From Pomacea canaliculata (lineage: Eukaryota; Mollusca; Gastropoda; Architaenioglossa; Ampullariidae): 64,000 nt of DNA. Shown here piece after piece: positions 49,831 through 61,638 of this stretch. The number at the start of each line of letters is the position of its first letter. Within the stretch, counting starts at the first letter, position 1. Position numbers and translations under genes: made by a program. The stretch covers positions 5,239,872 through 5,303,871 of the forward strand of contig NC_037601.1 of assembly GCF_003073045.1 (NCBI RefSeq), written 5' to 3'. The notes under the pieces were generated by a model. The model saw only the letters and a program-made list of their open reading frames with translations, had not been told where the DNA came from and made no database searches.

Positions 49831-49839
49831 TCAGAAAAT

Positions 49840-50053
49840 TAAAGAAACGCTTCATGAGACTGAGGAGACATAGGTATTATGTTAAAACTCAATCCATAGC
49901 GCAGAGTCGAGACCTTGTAGTCTATTCTAGCTTTAACTGGTAGCCAATGAAGAGAGCGAAGAGGTGGTGTGACATTCAGATTTGCGAGTCTGGAAAATGA
50001 GACGAGAAGCTGAGTTATGGACTTTCTGAAGCTTATCAATGAAGTACTTGTCT
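49840..50053 (-). mobile_element. LINE RT fragment, inverted 5' part of a twin-primed copy
   Basis: Read on the minus strand from 50053, the sequence encodes DKLQKVHNSASRLIFQTRKS. After a frameshift it continues VTPPLRSLHWLPVKARIDYK, then VSTLRYGL. This is the highly conserved segment that precedes the C-terminus of CR1/L2-like reverse transcriptase proteins. It abuts, head to head, a plus-strand fragment of the same element type that holds the next part of the protein. Confidence 0.75.
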
Positions 50054-50500
50054 GTCCACCTCTGCTCGAAACCTTCGCTCTTCATCAGACTCCCGCATTC
50101 TATCCATCCCTCCCATAAGGCCACAAAGACAGTCGCATATATGAACAACAGACGTTCTCTGTAATGCTAAGCAGTGGAACTCTCTTCCACATCATATTCG
50201 CCACTCTGACTCCAAGGCTACATTCAAACGATCTCTGAAAACATATCTGTTTACTAATTACTATCCTGAAATACTATCTGTAACTCCCTTGTAATGGTGT
50301 CTGTCAGTACGTAGGGCTCCAACTGTTACAGTAGCCTTCATACTTTCATTCATTCTTTACGTTCTGTGCCTGTACGTATTTCATCGTCCACTCTGTTCAT
50401 TTATCATTGCATGCTGGTCTGCTAATTGTGTACGATGACTACGATCTATCTTGGTCATGGTGCTGCACATTATAAATGCCCATTATTATTATTGCAGTAG
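50054..50500 (+). mobile_element. LINE 3' part of the same copy (RT C-terminus and tail)
   Basis: In the plus strand: TSARNLRSSSDSRILSIP, then, after frameshifts, AKQWNSLPHHIRHSDSKATF and KRSLKTYLFTNYYPE, the C-terminal end of CR1/L2-like proteins. The copy finishes with CATTATAAATGCCCATTATT and ATTATTG, the usual 3' tail. It continues in protein order from the inverted fragment at its left. Confidence 0.75.
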
Positions 50501-51180
50501 AGTTTTTTCCTTTCTTTGGATCAATTATAAGGCAAGGGCTAGATGTAAAAAAAAAAAAAAGCATAACTTTTGCTTGTTCTGTTACCATCGTACATATTTT
50601 TCATTTCCTCTCTCTCTCTCGGCTCCTCAACCTTTTTCTACTTTATGAAGAATCACATCTCAAGCATTGGGCCGGGGGCAAGAATATCTTCTCGGTATCT
50701 TTTCGGAGGGTAGCAGCAACCCCCCCACCTCCACCACACACACACACCTCCTATACTATACATTGTAACTGACTTTTTGCACCTTCGATTCATATTAGAG
50801 CTCTCGCCTCTTCTGCTCTTACACCGTGTTGACCGTCTGCTGCTCTTTACGCTGATGTGATGAACTGCCATCCTGCGCAGCTCTTCTCGTGCGCGTTTAT
50901 GGCTTCTTGCGGGGGTGGGGGTTAAAGTGTGTGTGGGAGGAAATCTAGGGAGGAAACAACACCGGGCGAAACCGATACGGTTCTATCTAGGACACTGCGA
51001 CTTAAAAGCGAAACGACGTATAACGAAACCACTTTCACAATAAGTTAACTGATACACATGCATATTTCTGATCAGGAAATTATCATCAAATTTCTTAAAT
51101 ACCAAAAGCATGTGGGGAGGAAACCTAAGCAAGCGGAGAAAAGCTTCGCGCAGACATAGAACATGTAAACTGTCGTGTAG

Positions 51181-51202
51181 GTCCGTGTCAGCTCACACGG
51201 AC
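51181..51202. repeat. Short perfect inverted repeat upstream of PDP
   Basis: GTCCGTGT and ACACGGAC form an 8-bp perfect stem around a 6-base spacer (CAGCTC). It lies about 560 bases 5' of the PDP start codon. It could be a dimeric factor site or chance. Confidence 0.4.
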
Positions 51203-51758
51203 AGTAGCTGGAGTCCTGAAGATAAGTTTTTTCTTCCGTCAACTTTATAACAAAACGACGTCAAATGAGGAAACTGAACATGTTTTACTATCTTTGATTC
51301 TCATGAAACGAAAGCTCTCGTATTTGTGTGTGCAATATAGAGAACGTTTAGTTCGCACATCTCTGCAGTCTGCAAGGGACGTAACTTTTATGCTTAATAC
51401 CGAACTTGAGAGTAGTCCTTCGTTGGTTAATGGTGTGATGCTTTCTGCGCTGGACGGTTAGAAGGTTTTTGGGAGGATTGTATTTTTCCGTTGTATGCAT
51501 TCTCGCATAAATATAGTAACTGCTTCAGTTCTAAGACTTTTGTGCACTATCAGTCAGCATTCCTCTACAAGTATTGTTTTGGACTGACATATCGGATGAC
51601 CTTCACACTCCAACTATAATAGATCAGAAAATATTTAGCGCTCATCTTTTAACGATCGAGTAACTTTTTATCGCAGTTTACTTATGTCGTGTGCTAACTT
51701 TAGTGATTCGTGTTAAGTGAAAACATCGACACCTTAACCACGAAGGCTCCAGAAAGTA

Positions 51759-53921
51759 ATGAAAATGTATCGATTAGTGAAACTAAGCTCCCTCGATGCA
51801 AAAGTTTTCGGAACATCGGTGACAAGCAGTCGTGGGATCTCATTTTCTCACCTCAAATGTACTCGAAGTGTTGTGAATCCTTTTCCTGTCAGATTACGGA
51901 TTTCGCAGGCTCCCGATGCCGTACAGTCGCCACGACTTGCTCCTCAAATGGTTACCTCTATCCTCCGCCTGAACGAAGTCACATTGGAGGAATGTAACGG
52001 AGCGGTTAAAGGGCTCGAAGTTAACCAACTTCAGGTAACTTCGTTTATACGTTTTGTGTAATATATGGCAATTGACCATAAGAAATTTTAAGAAAAATCA
52101 CTTCAGTTACAGTTTCCAACAGATTGATTGCAAAATGTGAAGTTGTCATTGTTATCATCACTTGTTATGAGAAATGGCAGGTTTAATTTAAAGAGTGACC
52201 ACGGACGTGTATCATGATATGATGAAAACACAACTTCTCACCATTAAAGTAATGTGTCTCTTTCACTCAGCCTTTCTCTGAAAGTAACCCTAAACCCAAA
52301 CCCTAAGCTCTGTTATCCGTGTCATTCAGGTTTATAACACCATTTAGTAACTTCATCCAGGGGTTCACAAATTTACCTGTTCTTTGGCTGAGAGAGTCAT
52401 GGAATTAAGAATTTGTTTTAGTTATTCATCATAAGTGACAGAAGACATATTTTGTAAAGTGCATTGAGCTTTCCTCAGTGTGGAAAAATGTGCTATTTAA
52501 ATTCCATTATTATTCATGTGCCTGCTGATTGAAGTGGTTAAGATAAGAGATACCTACATGACTTGAGCTGTTCTAAATGTCTACTGTATATAATACTTTC
52601 TATTACCTAAGAAAAATTTTGCATGCAGTTGTAAAATGTAATCTTTATATAAAGATAAAGATAAAGAGTAATAATTTTTTTCCAGGCAAACAAACCTATT
52701 GAAGATCGCTATGCCTATGGAAAGCTTGTTCATGGAAGAGGGATGCTGTTTGGAGTATTTGATGGTCATGCTGGTAGTGCGTGTGCTCAAGCTGTAAGTG
52801 ATCGTCTCTTCAACTACATTGCTGTTGCGATGGCAGACCACGATGTGCTTCATAATATTCGGGAAGGCAAAATTGACCCTACCACAGACCTCCTGCAAAG
52901 AGGAAAGCAAGCATTTCTTTCAGTCAACTCACATTTGGCAGGTCTTCACAGAAAGAGACTAGTGCACTTTGCTGTTGAATCAATGGCCATTGATAGTTCT
53001 GATAATTTGAGCAAGGACAGCCTTGTGAGTGCTTTTCTAAGGCTTGATAAAGACATAATCACAGAAGCAATGCCAAGCATGCAAAAACAAGATGGGCTAG
53101 ACAACATCTGTTACAATGAGGCTCTTTCCATTGCATTTTCTGGGGCTGTAGCATGTGTAGGATTTGTTGATGGTAAAGACTTATTTGTGGCCAATGTAGG
53201 AGATTCCCGTGCAGTGCTTGGTGTTCACAATGACAATCGCTGGGAAGCAGTTCCTCTTTCTAAAACTCATGATGCTGGTAACACTGCTGAGTTAGAGCGT
53301 TTGTTTAGGTCCCATCCAAATGAATCTTCCAACATCATACGTAACCATCGTTTGTTGGGTGAGCTGATCCCTCTGCGTTCTTTTGGAGACTGTAGATATA
53401 AATGGTCCAAATCAGACCTCAAACACCTTCTTAACACAAGACAGTTTAACAGTTCCATTTTTCAGATGTATGGGGATAATCTGATTCCCAAAAATTCCCA
53501 AACACCACCATATTTGGATGCTGAGCCTGAAGTAGTCCATCATCATCTTACACCTAAAGACAAGTTTCTGGTCCTTGCAACAGATGGACTGTGGGACTGT
53601 CTTAGTCCAGAAAAAGTTGTGCAACTTGTAGCTGGCCATATGGATGGCAAACAGGTGCTTGTCAACTACGACCCTCCAAAGAATGCCAAGTTAAAAGCAA
53701 TAAACCAGGTCCTTGCTCAACGAAAGAGCAGCCTGCTAAATCGAACTCTTGATGCCAATGTAGCAACGCATTTGCTTCGTAGTGCCCTTGGGCCAGAACA
53801 TGGATTAGTGTCAGCACAGCTGACACTGCCGGACTCTTTGGCACGATTCTACCGTGATGACATAACTGTTATAGTCGTCTACTTTGACTCTGATTATTTG
53901 AAAGATCATGCAGTGATGTGA
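51759..53921 (+). CDS. PDP1: Pyruvate dehydrogenase [acetyl-transferring] phosphatase, catalytic subunit (PP2C family)
   Basis: Mitochondrial matrix PP2C enzyme that dephosphorylates and reactivates the E1 alpha subunit of the pyruvate dehydrogenase complex. Coding exons are 51759-52034 and 52686-53921, joined in phase 0 (CAG|GTAACT, TTTTTTCCAG|GCA), 503 aa. The N-terminal 60 residues are basic and Ser/Arg-rich with almost no acidic residues, fitting a mitochondrial presequence. PQMVTSILRLNE matches the conserved segment before the PDP phosphatase domain. PP2C metal-site motifs are intact: PIEDR (about 96-100), FGVFDGHAG (114-122), VGDSRAVLG (263-271), LATDGLWD, and YRDDITVIVV near the C-terminus. 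TPPYLDAEPEV and RLLGELIPLRSFGD are PDP-specific. The start is the first of two close in-frame ATGs. Vertebrates have PDP1 and PDP2; the symbol here means the PDP catalytic family, not proven orthology to PDP1 alone. Confidence 0.93.
52440..52515 (+). mobile_element. LINE 3' tail remnant in the PDP intron
   Basis: GTAAAGTGCATTGAGCTTTC, then GTGCTATTTAAATTCCATTA and TTATT, fits the 3'-end pattern of CR1/L2-like LINEs (AAGCGCxxxGAG...GCGCTATATAAAT followed by ATT units). It is short and diverged. Confidence 0.45.
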
Positions 53922-55360
53922 CTTGGGTTTTGCAGCAGGAAGAGTGATTTAAAATGAAATTCTAAAAGTTTACTTTTACTGGTACTACATTTGCAATCAT
54001 TTTCGTTGCAAACCTAGACATTCTGAGGAATGCAAATTTATCAAGTACTTACTTCGACAGAAAGATGGAGGTTCTGCAGGTTTTCTTTTCCTTGCATACC
54101 TTTTTAATTTCAGTATGCAGAAAGCAGACATTCAGTAAAATTACTTAAATAGTCTACTATTTTCAGAGTTGTGGAAGTATTATTGCTTTATCAGCAGATA
54201 GAGAAAAAGAGAGATCTTGGCAGAAAGATCATGAACACTCAAAAGGCTAACCATTTTTTTTTTCAATTTTCAAGTTTTCAAATCTTCATGAACATTGGTT
54301 CTATTCATGAGAACAATGCAGTTCTCGCCTGAATTTTGAAAAGAGGTGGTAACATTTCAAAGGCAATCTTGTTTTATGCTTATACTTTCCACATTAGCTG
54401 CAGGCTTTAGTGATGTTAAAAATAGTAGTTTGGTGTGCTTTTCTCTAAAAAAGCAAAAAGTCACTACCCATTTTTTAAAAACAATTATCAATTACTGTTA
54501 CGGTGTTAAATTCCCAGAGATTTTGAGCTTAATTTCATTTTTGACTCAGGCTAAAATTGTAAGATGTTAGCTTCAGATCAGTTTAGCTACAAGAAAGTTG
54601 TATGAAAGAGACTGGTAATAAAAAAATGCATATAGCTCATTGTAACATGGTTCCTACACTCCTACAGCTGGAGATCCTACAGGATAAAAAAAAGTCTATA
54701 TGTATGAGAAGAGTTCTACATAAATCAACATGCATATACAAGAATGTGTGAAATGGCACTTTACCAAATCCAACATGCAAGAAAAAGTGATTAGTGATTA
54801 GTATTCAGTAAACTAATAAAATCTGTTTGATGCTGTCAGCAGAAGTAAGGTCATTGTCCCTGGTAAGCTATAGGATGATTGCAAAAGCACAATGGTACAT
54901 TGGTATAGGCTGCAAAATGTAAGCAATCTAAAGTTATGTTGCTTAAATATTGTTATATTTGCTTTGGTCTGGTAAACTCAAATTGATGAAAAGTATAAAA
55001 TAAAAAGTTTGTTCAAAGTTAAAATTGCAAAAAATGGTAATACCTTTATCTCACTCATTTGTAACTGCTGTTGTTCCTTGAATGTGTGGAGAATAGTAAA
55101 AAGATTGGAATGTACTTCCATGGTATAACTTGCATTTCCTAATTAATCCATTTTCCATAGATTTTTCAGTTTGCTCAACTTGCTTGGTTTTTTGTTTGGT
55201 TTCAGATATTGATTTTATACGTAAACATCCAGTTTCCCACTCTTATTTCCTTTTTCTTGATTCTAATGTTACATGCGGTGTGAGCACAGGGATATCACAC
55301 TGTACAACAGACTGCTGCTAATATTACTGCTGTTACTATGGTTAGAGCTTGGTTAATAAA
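53922..55360 (+). other. 3' UTR of PDP
   Basis: AT-rich sequence without a recognisable coding segment follows the stop codon. An AATAAA lies at 55355-55360, and another (AAAATAAACTC) near 55550. Which one is used cannot be told. Confidence 0.4.
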
Positions 55361-57165
55361 ATTTAAATAATATAATAGATATCAAGAACATGAAAAGTAA
55401 ATGTCAGACAAACAAGCAGGCAACTTGAGCAACAAAGCAGTGTGCGGCAGTATCAAACCACTCAGCCAAACATGGACAAATATAAGACAATTTTGGAGCT
55501 TATCAGAATATTGGGTCAATACATTTGTAATTCTGTAACAATATTTGAAAAATAAACTCAGACAAAAAAGGGTTTTTGTCTATTTTGCCTGATTACCTCA
55601 GAATCACCACATAAAATTGTAATCCAAAGGGATATATTTTGTGACAAGCAAAGCACAAACATTGGCATTGTTTTCTACAACCAACCAGGTATGGTGGGGG
55701 TGCTGGCATTATAAGAATATCAATAGGCCAACTAAAGTACTTTACATCTTTGTCACAAGATCTTGTAAAACTAATATATATTTCTTGGTGTTATTGTAAA
55801 ATGCACATGGCCTAAAATTATTTTCTGGAACATTTTGAAATGAAAAAATGAAAAGCATACAATATCGTGCGTTTAGTAGCACCATTTATAAGAAGTGACT
55901 TTGGTCTTTATTTTGCATTGTTAAAGATGCCCTTTAAAAAAAAGATCAACAATGTCAATTCATGATCGCCTTTTTTGATAAAAATAATCCATAAATTATT
56001 ACAGCTTTATGTTAGGGATGTAATTTTGTTCAATAGACAAATGCTACTCCCCTTGCCTTTCCTTAAACCTGTAACATTGCCAACATCTTATTGATGTTTA
56101 AATACAAATGCCACACCAGATATGAAGCTTATTTTTTAAAACTGTAGACACTGTGTATTGTATTTCTGAAAAGCAATGCATCTTTGAATTTAAGAGGAAT
56201 AAGGAATATGTAGCTTTGTTATTAAAAGTTTTACCAAACGAAGATGGAAGTGAGCAATATAAATCATTATTTTTGAAAAATCAGAGCATTTTGGAGGCAA
56301 TAAGACTAATACAGTGTTAATTAAAAATACATGTCCTAAATTATATGCAAATCACAATATGAACCTCTGATTTTTCATATGGAAAAAAAAAAATGTAAAC
56401 ATTGAAGTTATTGCAATATTTTTCTACATTTCTGTCTGAGCTAATGCTAACAATGAACCGTGTCTCAAAGGATGAAAAGCTGTTGTCTATTGACTATCGT
56501 AATCCAAATTTTTTGGGTCCAACTGAGGGGGTGGGGGCTGTCCAAAACTGGGTCTGCTGGCAAGATGTTGCGGCCCTATGGAATAAACAAAGCAAAGCAA
56601 TCCAAATTTTGCCATGAAGAAATAAATTTAACTGCTCATTTGGTAACTATTTTATACACAGAAACTATTGATTATTTACTAGCCTCTCTCTCTCTCTCCT
56701 ATTTCAAATAGTATCATCCTGACTAGTTATTATGAAAGTGTCATTTTTGTTTCCTCCATATAATTTGGTAGATGAGTGCTTGTGACCTAGAGTCCTACTT
56801 TCTTCTGTGCTAATAAATTATAATTTTTCTATGGTGCCATATCCTTTTTTAAATGTAAAATTGACCCCAAAACTAAGTGCTTAACTGGAACGCTTTAAGA
56901 TGTTATTTCTAATATATGTGATAATATCAATAGATTTAAAAATGGTAATACAAATACTAATTTTTTTTAATACATGTATGTAAATAAAATCCTTTATTTG
57001 AAAATTGTATGTACTGACTTGTTTAAATTAAGTCACTGCATATAAATGTGTTATTTGCTTATCTGTGCAGTCTTTCGGGAAAACAACTTCAAATATCCCA
57101 CTAATTACTACATAATTAATGGTAAGTACAACTTGTTTCTAATAAAAAATGGTATCTGCTCTATT
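55361..57165. other. Intergenic AT-rich region
   Basis: Nothing coding is recognised. A stretch near 56500-56600 (GGGGGTGGGGGCTGTCC, GATGTTGCGGCCCTATGGAA) is more GC-rich. It shares GTTGCGGCCCTA with 61922-61933, perhaps a repeat family. Confidence 0.4.
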
Positions 57166-57169
57166 TTTT

Positions 57170-57265
57170 TTTTTTTGTATTTTTGCGGTGAAGTGGCCCG
57201 CGACACGGCTGTCCCAAATCACAAATGGATATGGCCCGCAGGCCGAAAAAGGTTGGGCATCACTG
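57170..57265 (-). mobile_element. hAT-type transposon terminus
   Basis: On the minus strand the sequence from 57265 begins CAGTGATGCCCAACCTTTTT followed by CGGCCTGCGGGCCATAT and, later, CGGGCCACTTC. This is a classic hAT terminal region. The opposite terminus was not found to the left, so the copy is truncated or diverged. Confidence 0.65.
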
Positions 57266-57439
57266 ATATAGAGTACCCCAACACCTTAAATAAATTGCCT
57301 CTTCTAGGTTTCTAGGACAATTAAACCATGCATGATAAGGAACCCTGAATAAGATATAATTTAAATGGCTCTGCTCATGACCACTTAATGTCTAAGGAAA
57401 GACACTGGACAATCGTATTTTGCCGATTGCTGATCTTGA

Positions 57440-58269
57440 TTTTGCTGCTGAGTAGGATTGTTATTCGTTCATAGCTTTTTAAGAGGGTGAATCGAATTTA
57501 CTGGGGATTCTTTTCAAAAGCTGTCTTGTATCAGTAAGTTGGTAAGTGTTAACACACGCATGGATAAATAGTGGGAGTTCAATGACCATTTCTTCTTTAT
57601 TCAAGTTTTATGAATACTAGAATTTTCGCTTACGATAAGCCGAAGAATCGTTCGGAAAAAGCAACACAGCATAGCGTTTTTAAAGTCTAAATCTTCCACT
57701 ATGTTAGGATAGACTGAGAATAGTGAAACTATGACGACACAGACTCATAAATTAGGTGTGATGATAAGTCGTTAGGGCAAAACTGACAGACTTTCAATCG
57801 AAAAGTTTGTACATTTCCTACCCATGAGAAAAAGGGCTAAGTTTGTGACACACACGACGTGTATTTTGACATTCCGTACCCCGATACTTAGTTCCCTTGC
57901 AGTGATCGCTGTAGTCCTCGGCGAGCCGTAACAAACAATGTAAACAAAGTGGAAGCTTACTGGTATGGAGCCTCGTTTTAGCAGTTAAGTGTGTGTGTGA
58001 GAGAGAAAGAGAAAAAAAAAAATCGTCTGCCTGCTGTCCAGGGGATTTAAGTTCGTGGTGCAAATCGGGAAAGCGGAGCATTAGGTCAAAGGAACTATAT
58101 ATATATAACATTTTTGACATGGTGATTTTAGATAGAAGTCTTAATAACCGATTTATAATATTTTTCCAGTACTATATGGTATTTGCAATATGGCGTTAAT
58201 GGTATTATTGTTTTTAATTGCATGCCCCTTTTCTAACATCGATGTCTTTTTTACAGGTGTTGATTGATC
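57440..58269 (+). repeat. Segmental duplication, copy 1: 5' end of RBM39 (5' UTR exon, intron 1)
   Basis: This stretch aligns over most of its length with 62120-62875. Examples: GGTGAATCGAATTTACTGGG against GGTGAATCGAATTTATTGGT; GTGTTAACACACGCATGGAT against GTGTTAACACACGCATATAT; AATCGAAAAGTTTGTACATT against AATCGAAAAGTTTGTATATT. The splice donor (57534) and the acceptor before the ATG are retained. About 200 bases near 57850-58050 look like an insertion, including the repeat family also seen at 7205-7345. Confidence 0.8.
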
Positions 58270-58960
58270 ATGGCCGAGGAGTTTGACATTGAAGCAAGGA
58301 GACTATATGTTGGTGCCCTACACTTCAACATCACAGAATTAGATCTGAAGGGGATTTTTGAACCATTTGGCAAGGTAAGATTGATTTAGGTAGAATAGGG
58401 AGAGACATATTATTTGTGTTTAAAATGTACCAAAATTGAATATACACCTGTAATTTGCAGGTCACGCCAGCAAATAGTCGCTGCATGCTTTGGGGATTTT
58501 TGCATTTTGTTTTTAATCTAAGATTATTTAAGCTCCGTTTGAAAATGTTTATGATGTATAAGTGGACTGATGCTGATTAGCTCCAGATGAATTGGCTTTT
58601 GATAGATTTGATTGACATTAAGACTGATTCGAGATCATGAAAGTGGAAGATCACAGGGATGTGGCTTTATCACAGTAAGTAAATAAAGGAAATAATTGCA
58701 TCATGGAAAGTGGATTTTTTTTTTCTCGTCTTCTGTACATTGTTTTGTTATAATATTTGTTAAATAATAATTGGATGTCTTTTAACTTTTTCAGTTTCAT
58801 AACACAGACGATGCTAAAACAGCTCTAGAACAGCTAAATAGATTTGACTAGCTGGAAGACCATCAAGAGGCCATAGTTACCCGAACGGCTGATGCTGAAG
58901 GTGGTGGTTCTTCAGCACTAGACACAGATGAAATGGACAGAGCTGGCCCCATATGCATGT
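58270..58960 (+). pseudogene. RBM39-derived pseudogene with internal deletion and stop codon
   Basis: Exon 1 remnant 58270-58374 encodes the RBM39 start (MAEEFDIEA) fused directly to the second RRM (RRLYVGALHFNITELDLK, then GIFEPFGK). The SR-rich region and first RRM are therefore missing. A second remnant, about 58604-58674, gives LIRDHESGRSQGCGFIT in a frame interrupted upstream by a stop. A third starts at 58795 (FHNTDDAKTALEQLNRFD) and hits TAG at 58849-58851; RBM39-like sequence (VTRTADAEGGGSSALDTDEM) continues in frame beyond it. Introns with GT-AG ends are kept, so this is a DNA-level duplicate, not a processed copy. The parent starts at 62876. Confidence 0.82.
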
Positions 58961-59162
58961 AGACCGGAGAAGGGATTTAAACGGGTGTAGCACTTATCAG
59001 AGTGGATAGCAGCAAAAACATTTGTATGCACGGGAGACCAGAGAAACTCTCCAGCCTGGCGGCTCACTTTTAAAGTTATTGGTGGTCTTGGGGCTGAATA
59101 ACTCGCTACTGGCCAGGAAATATGGCAGTCATCACCGTGTTCAATGACAACAACAAAATCGG

Positions 59163-59530
59163 GTGTTTGGTCACAGATCGCACCCGTCTGAAGTGTTGGA
59201 TAACTTAAAACAGTATTGCAAAATTCATTTTAGACGAGAGAACATTCTAGCACTGACCACTGAAGCATGCGAGATCGCTGTCACCAGTCGGGCAGGTACA
59301 CTAACATCTTTACTGCAAGTGCTCATCACTCTACAATATTTTGCCACATCAAACTTTACAGAAGTGTGTGGAGATTCACTTGATGTAGACAAAATCGACT
59401 GGTAGTAGTTACTGTGGTCGAGAGGTCACCGATGTTTTCGCATTGGGTGAGCAGCCTAACGAAATTTCATTGCCGGAATCAAGGTTGTTGCTGAGAGACA
59501 AAAGATATGCAGATACATCAGGCTTGTGAA
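59163..59530 (+). mobile_element. PIF/Harbinger (HARBI1-like) transposase fragment
   Basis: The open frame at 59163-59405 reads SHPSEVLDNLKQYCKIHFRR, then LLQVLITLQYFATSNFTEVC and GDSLDVDKID. This fits the N-terminal part of HARBI1-type transposases (LLxxLRFxATGSFQxxVGDxLGVxxSTVSR). After a stop, homology resumes in another frame (EVTDVFALGEQPNEISLPES). There is no terminal inverted repeat in view and no complete nuclease domain, so it is a dead fragment. It directly follows the RBM39 pseudogene. Confidence 0.7.
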
Positions 59531-59534
59531 TTTC

Positions 59535-59990
59535 CAAAAGTAGTTTGATTTATTGACAGCAACATTGAGACTCCAATGGAAAATAAACTTATGTATAAAA
59601 TATTAATAATTTAATTTGTAAGGCACTTGTACATGTGTAAGTGTTTCCTCAATGCACCACACACGAAAGGATTGCAAAACAAACCTACAGTCAAATACAT
59701 ATATACAAGAAACATGTTGACAAAATGAAACCCTAGAAATGAAAGGCTCTACATACTTTGTAATTTCATTATCTCTTCAACTCTAAAAAAATTTGTGACC
59801 AAACATACAAATTAATTTTATCACCCTACTTTACTCACAAGTTCCTAATGTCTAAAGTTCCATTCCTTTATGAGCATTCAAACAAAATAAAAAGGACCCT
59901 TATTAGATGAGCTACTTTGTTAATTACTTAGGATGGTATTCAGAAGAATTAAGAGAATGTGTATATGTGTGTGGAGGGGGGAGGTTTCCA
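59535..59990. other. AT-rich intergenic DNA
   Basis: No features recognised apart from short AT tracts between the Harbinger fragment and the minisatellite. Confidence 0.4.
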
Positions 59991-59994
59991 TATA

Positions 59995-60240
59995 ATATTA
60001 TAAGCAAATATGGGTATATGCCTGTGTAGGTGGGGATAGTATATCTATAAGCAAATATGTGTATGTGGGGAGAATTGCATATATAAGCAGGTATGTGTGT
60101 GTTGGGGCTATTAAAAATATATATAAGTAGATATGAGTGTTTGGGGGGAGGGGGCTACATGTGCACATAAGCAGATACGTGTGCATTATATATATGCAAA
60201 AATGAGTAGGGGTGTGAGTGTGTCAGGGGGTATTATATAT
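59995..60240. repeat. Degenerate G-rich minisatellite
   Basis: At least five imperfect units of about 36-48 bases begin with ATATAAGCARRTATG-like sequence, at about 60000, 60049, 60085, 60124 and 60168. Each usually contains a GTGTGGGG-type G-rich block. Unit length and sequence vary. The array ends at the left edge of the first Tigger-type element. Confidence 0.65.
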
Positions 60241-60241
60241 A

Positions 60242-61092
60242 CAGTGGAACCTCGGTTAGCGAACGCCTCGGATAGCGAATATTTCGGTTAACGAACAAAA
60301 ATTTCGTGAAAAGTTTTGTCTCACGGATTAGCGAACAAAATTTCGGATAACGAACAGCCACGTGAACCACACGTGACCGACCAGCATGTCATCATCTATT
60401 CGCCTCGAGACCACAGTTACGATCAGTCCGTTCCTTATCTATGCGCATCTTCTTATTAGTGATTGTTGTGCTTTATTTAATAAGAATAATCTCATCATGG
60501 CTCCAAAGAAGATTAAGAGCAATCAATAGTAGTTGAGTAAATGACAAGAAGCGGCCAACAAATGAATTGAAAAAGGAAATGATTTCAAAGTATGAGGTGG
60601 CATGCGTCTGTCGGATATGTGATGTCGTATTACTAAAGAGTTTTATATAAAAAAAAAACGCAGAAGGAACAGACACTGGACAAGTTTTTTTTCCTTTAAC
60701 CTCAAAGCTACAGAAAAAGGAAGTTACCCCCGATTTTATAATGTCACGTGTTCATGGAGGGGGAATCAAAGCAGTAATTCCACCCCTTCCTCCCCACACC
60801 CGCTTCCAACCACGCCGTCAAAATGGCGAGTTTTCTGATGTTTAAATGCTTTCGTTAATGTTTTTATGTTTATTTAACTCCATTTATACTGCATTATAAC
60901 TGTTGTCATTAAAACAAATACCTATACATGTATAGCCTGTAACTTTCAAATATTAGCGAGTCAACAGGGGCTGGGAACCAATTAAATGTATTTCCTTTAT
61001 TTCTTATGGAAAAAATTGTTTCGGATAACGAACATTTCGGATAACGAACAACTCCCCAGAACGGATTAAGTTCGTTAACCGAGGTTCCACTG
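60242..61092 (+). mobile_element. Tigger/pogo-type DNA transposon 1, defective
   Basis: Terminal inverted repeats are well preserved. The left end starts CAGTGGAACCTCGGTTAGCG and the right end, read inward, starts CAGTGGAACCTCGGTTAACG. Subterminal copies of TTCGGNTAACGAACA occur on both sides. TA duplications flank it (60240-60241 and 61093-61094). Inside, from 60497, a transposase start MAPKKIKSNQ is visible but ends at a stop, followed by frameshifted remnants (KRPTNELKKEMISKYE, GMRLSD). At 851 bp it is an internally deleted, inactive copy. Confidence 0.85.
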
Positions 61093-61094
61093 TA

Positions 61095-61638
61095 CAGGTA
61101 GTCCTCGACTTACGACGGGGATCCGTTCTTAACGCGGCGTCGTAAACCGAATTTCGACGCAAGTCGGATCCTACGTTCATACAGTACTGTACCATAATAA
61201 CAGTACAGTACTGCAAACACTTAACTTATCCAAACACATATCCTAACACAGTACCCTACATAATTATCAATAAACATAAGTACAGTAAAATATTGTGCAG
61301 TACAGTACGCTTTGTTATCACTGTCGCTGTCATAGGAGCAGATCCTGTCACGTGTTCAAGGATGCGATCTTCATCCTTGATAATCATAGCGACAGTCGAA
61401 CGACTAAGTCCTAATGACCTGCCAATTTCTGTTGCTGTTTTCCCCTTCTCAGATTGCCTTATGACTTCCACTTTCACAGTACTGTACTGGACTCTATTTC
61501 TTCCGCCGCACATGGAATGAGGCGCACGTACAGTTCGACTTACGCCGCTAAACCTCGCAACTCGGAATGAGCTTCATTTACAGCGTCGTAACCACGAAAC
61601 GACGTAACTCGAGACCGTCGTAACCCGAGGACTACCTG
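61095..61638 (-). mobile_element. Tigger/pogo-type DNA transposon 2, defective
   Basis: The termini are CAGGTAGTCCTCGACTTACG (left) and CAGGTAGTCCTCGGGTTACG (right, read inward), flanked by TA at 61093-61094 and 61639-61640. A minus-strand frame at 61513-61256 encodes the start of a Tigger-type transposase with the CENP-B/psq helix-turn-helix: TVKVEVIRQSEKGKTATEIG, RSLGLSRSTVAMIIKDEDRI, then LEHVTGSAPM. The DDE catalytic domain is missing, so this is an internally deleted 544-bp copy. Confidence 0.87.

Noticed and set aside
52284..52307. Telomere-like AACCCTAAACCCAAACCCTA
   Set aside because: Fewer than four imperfect units within an intron; too short to call an interstitial telomeric array.
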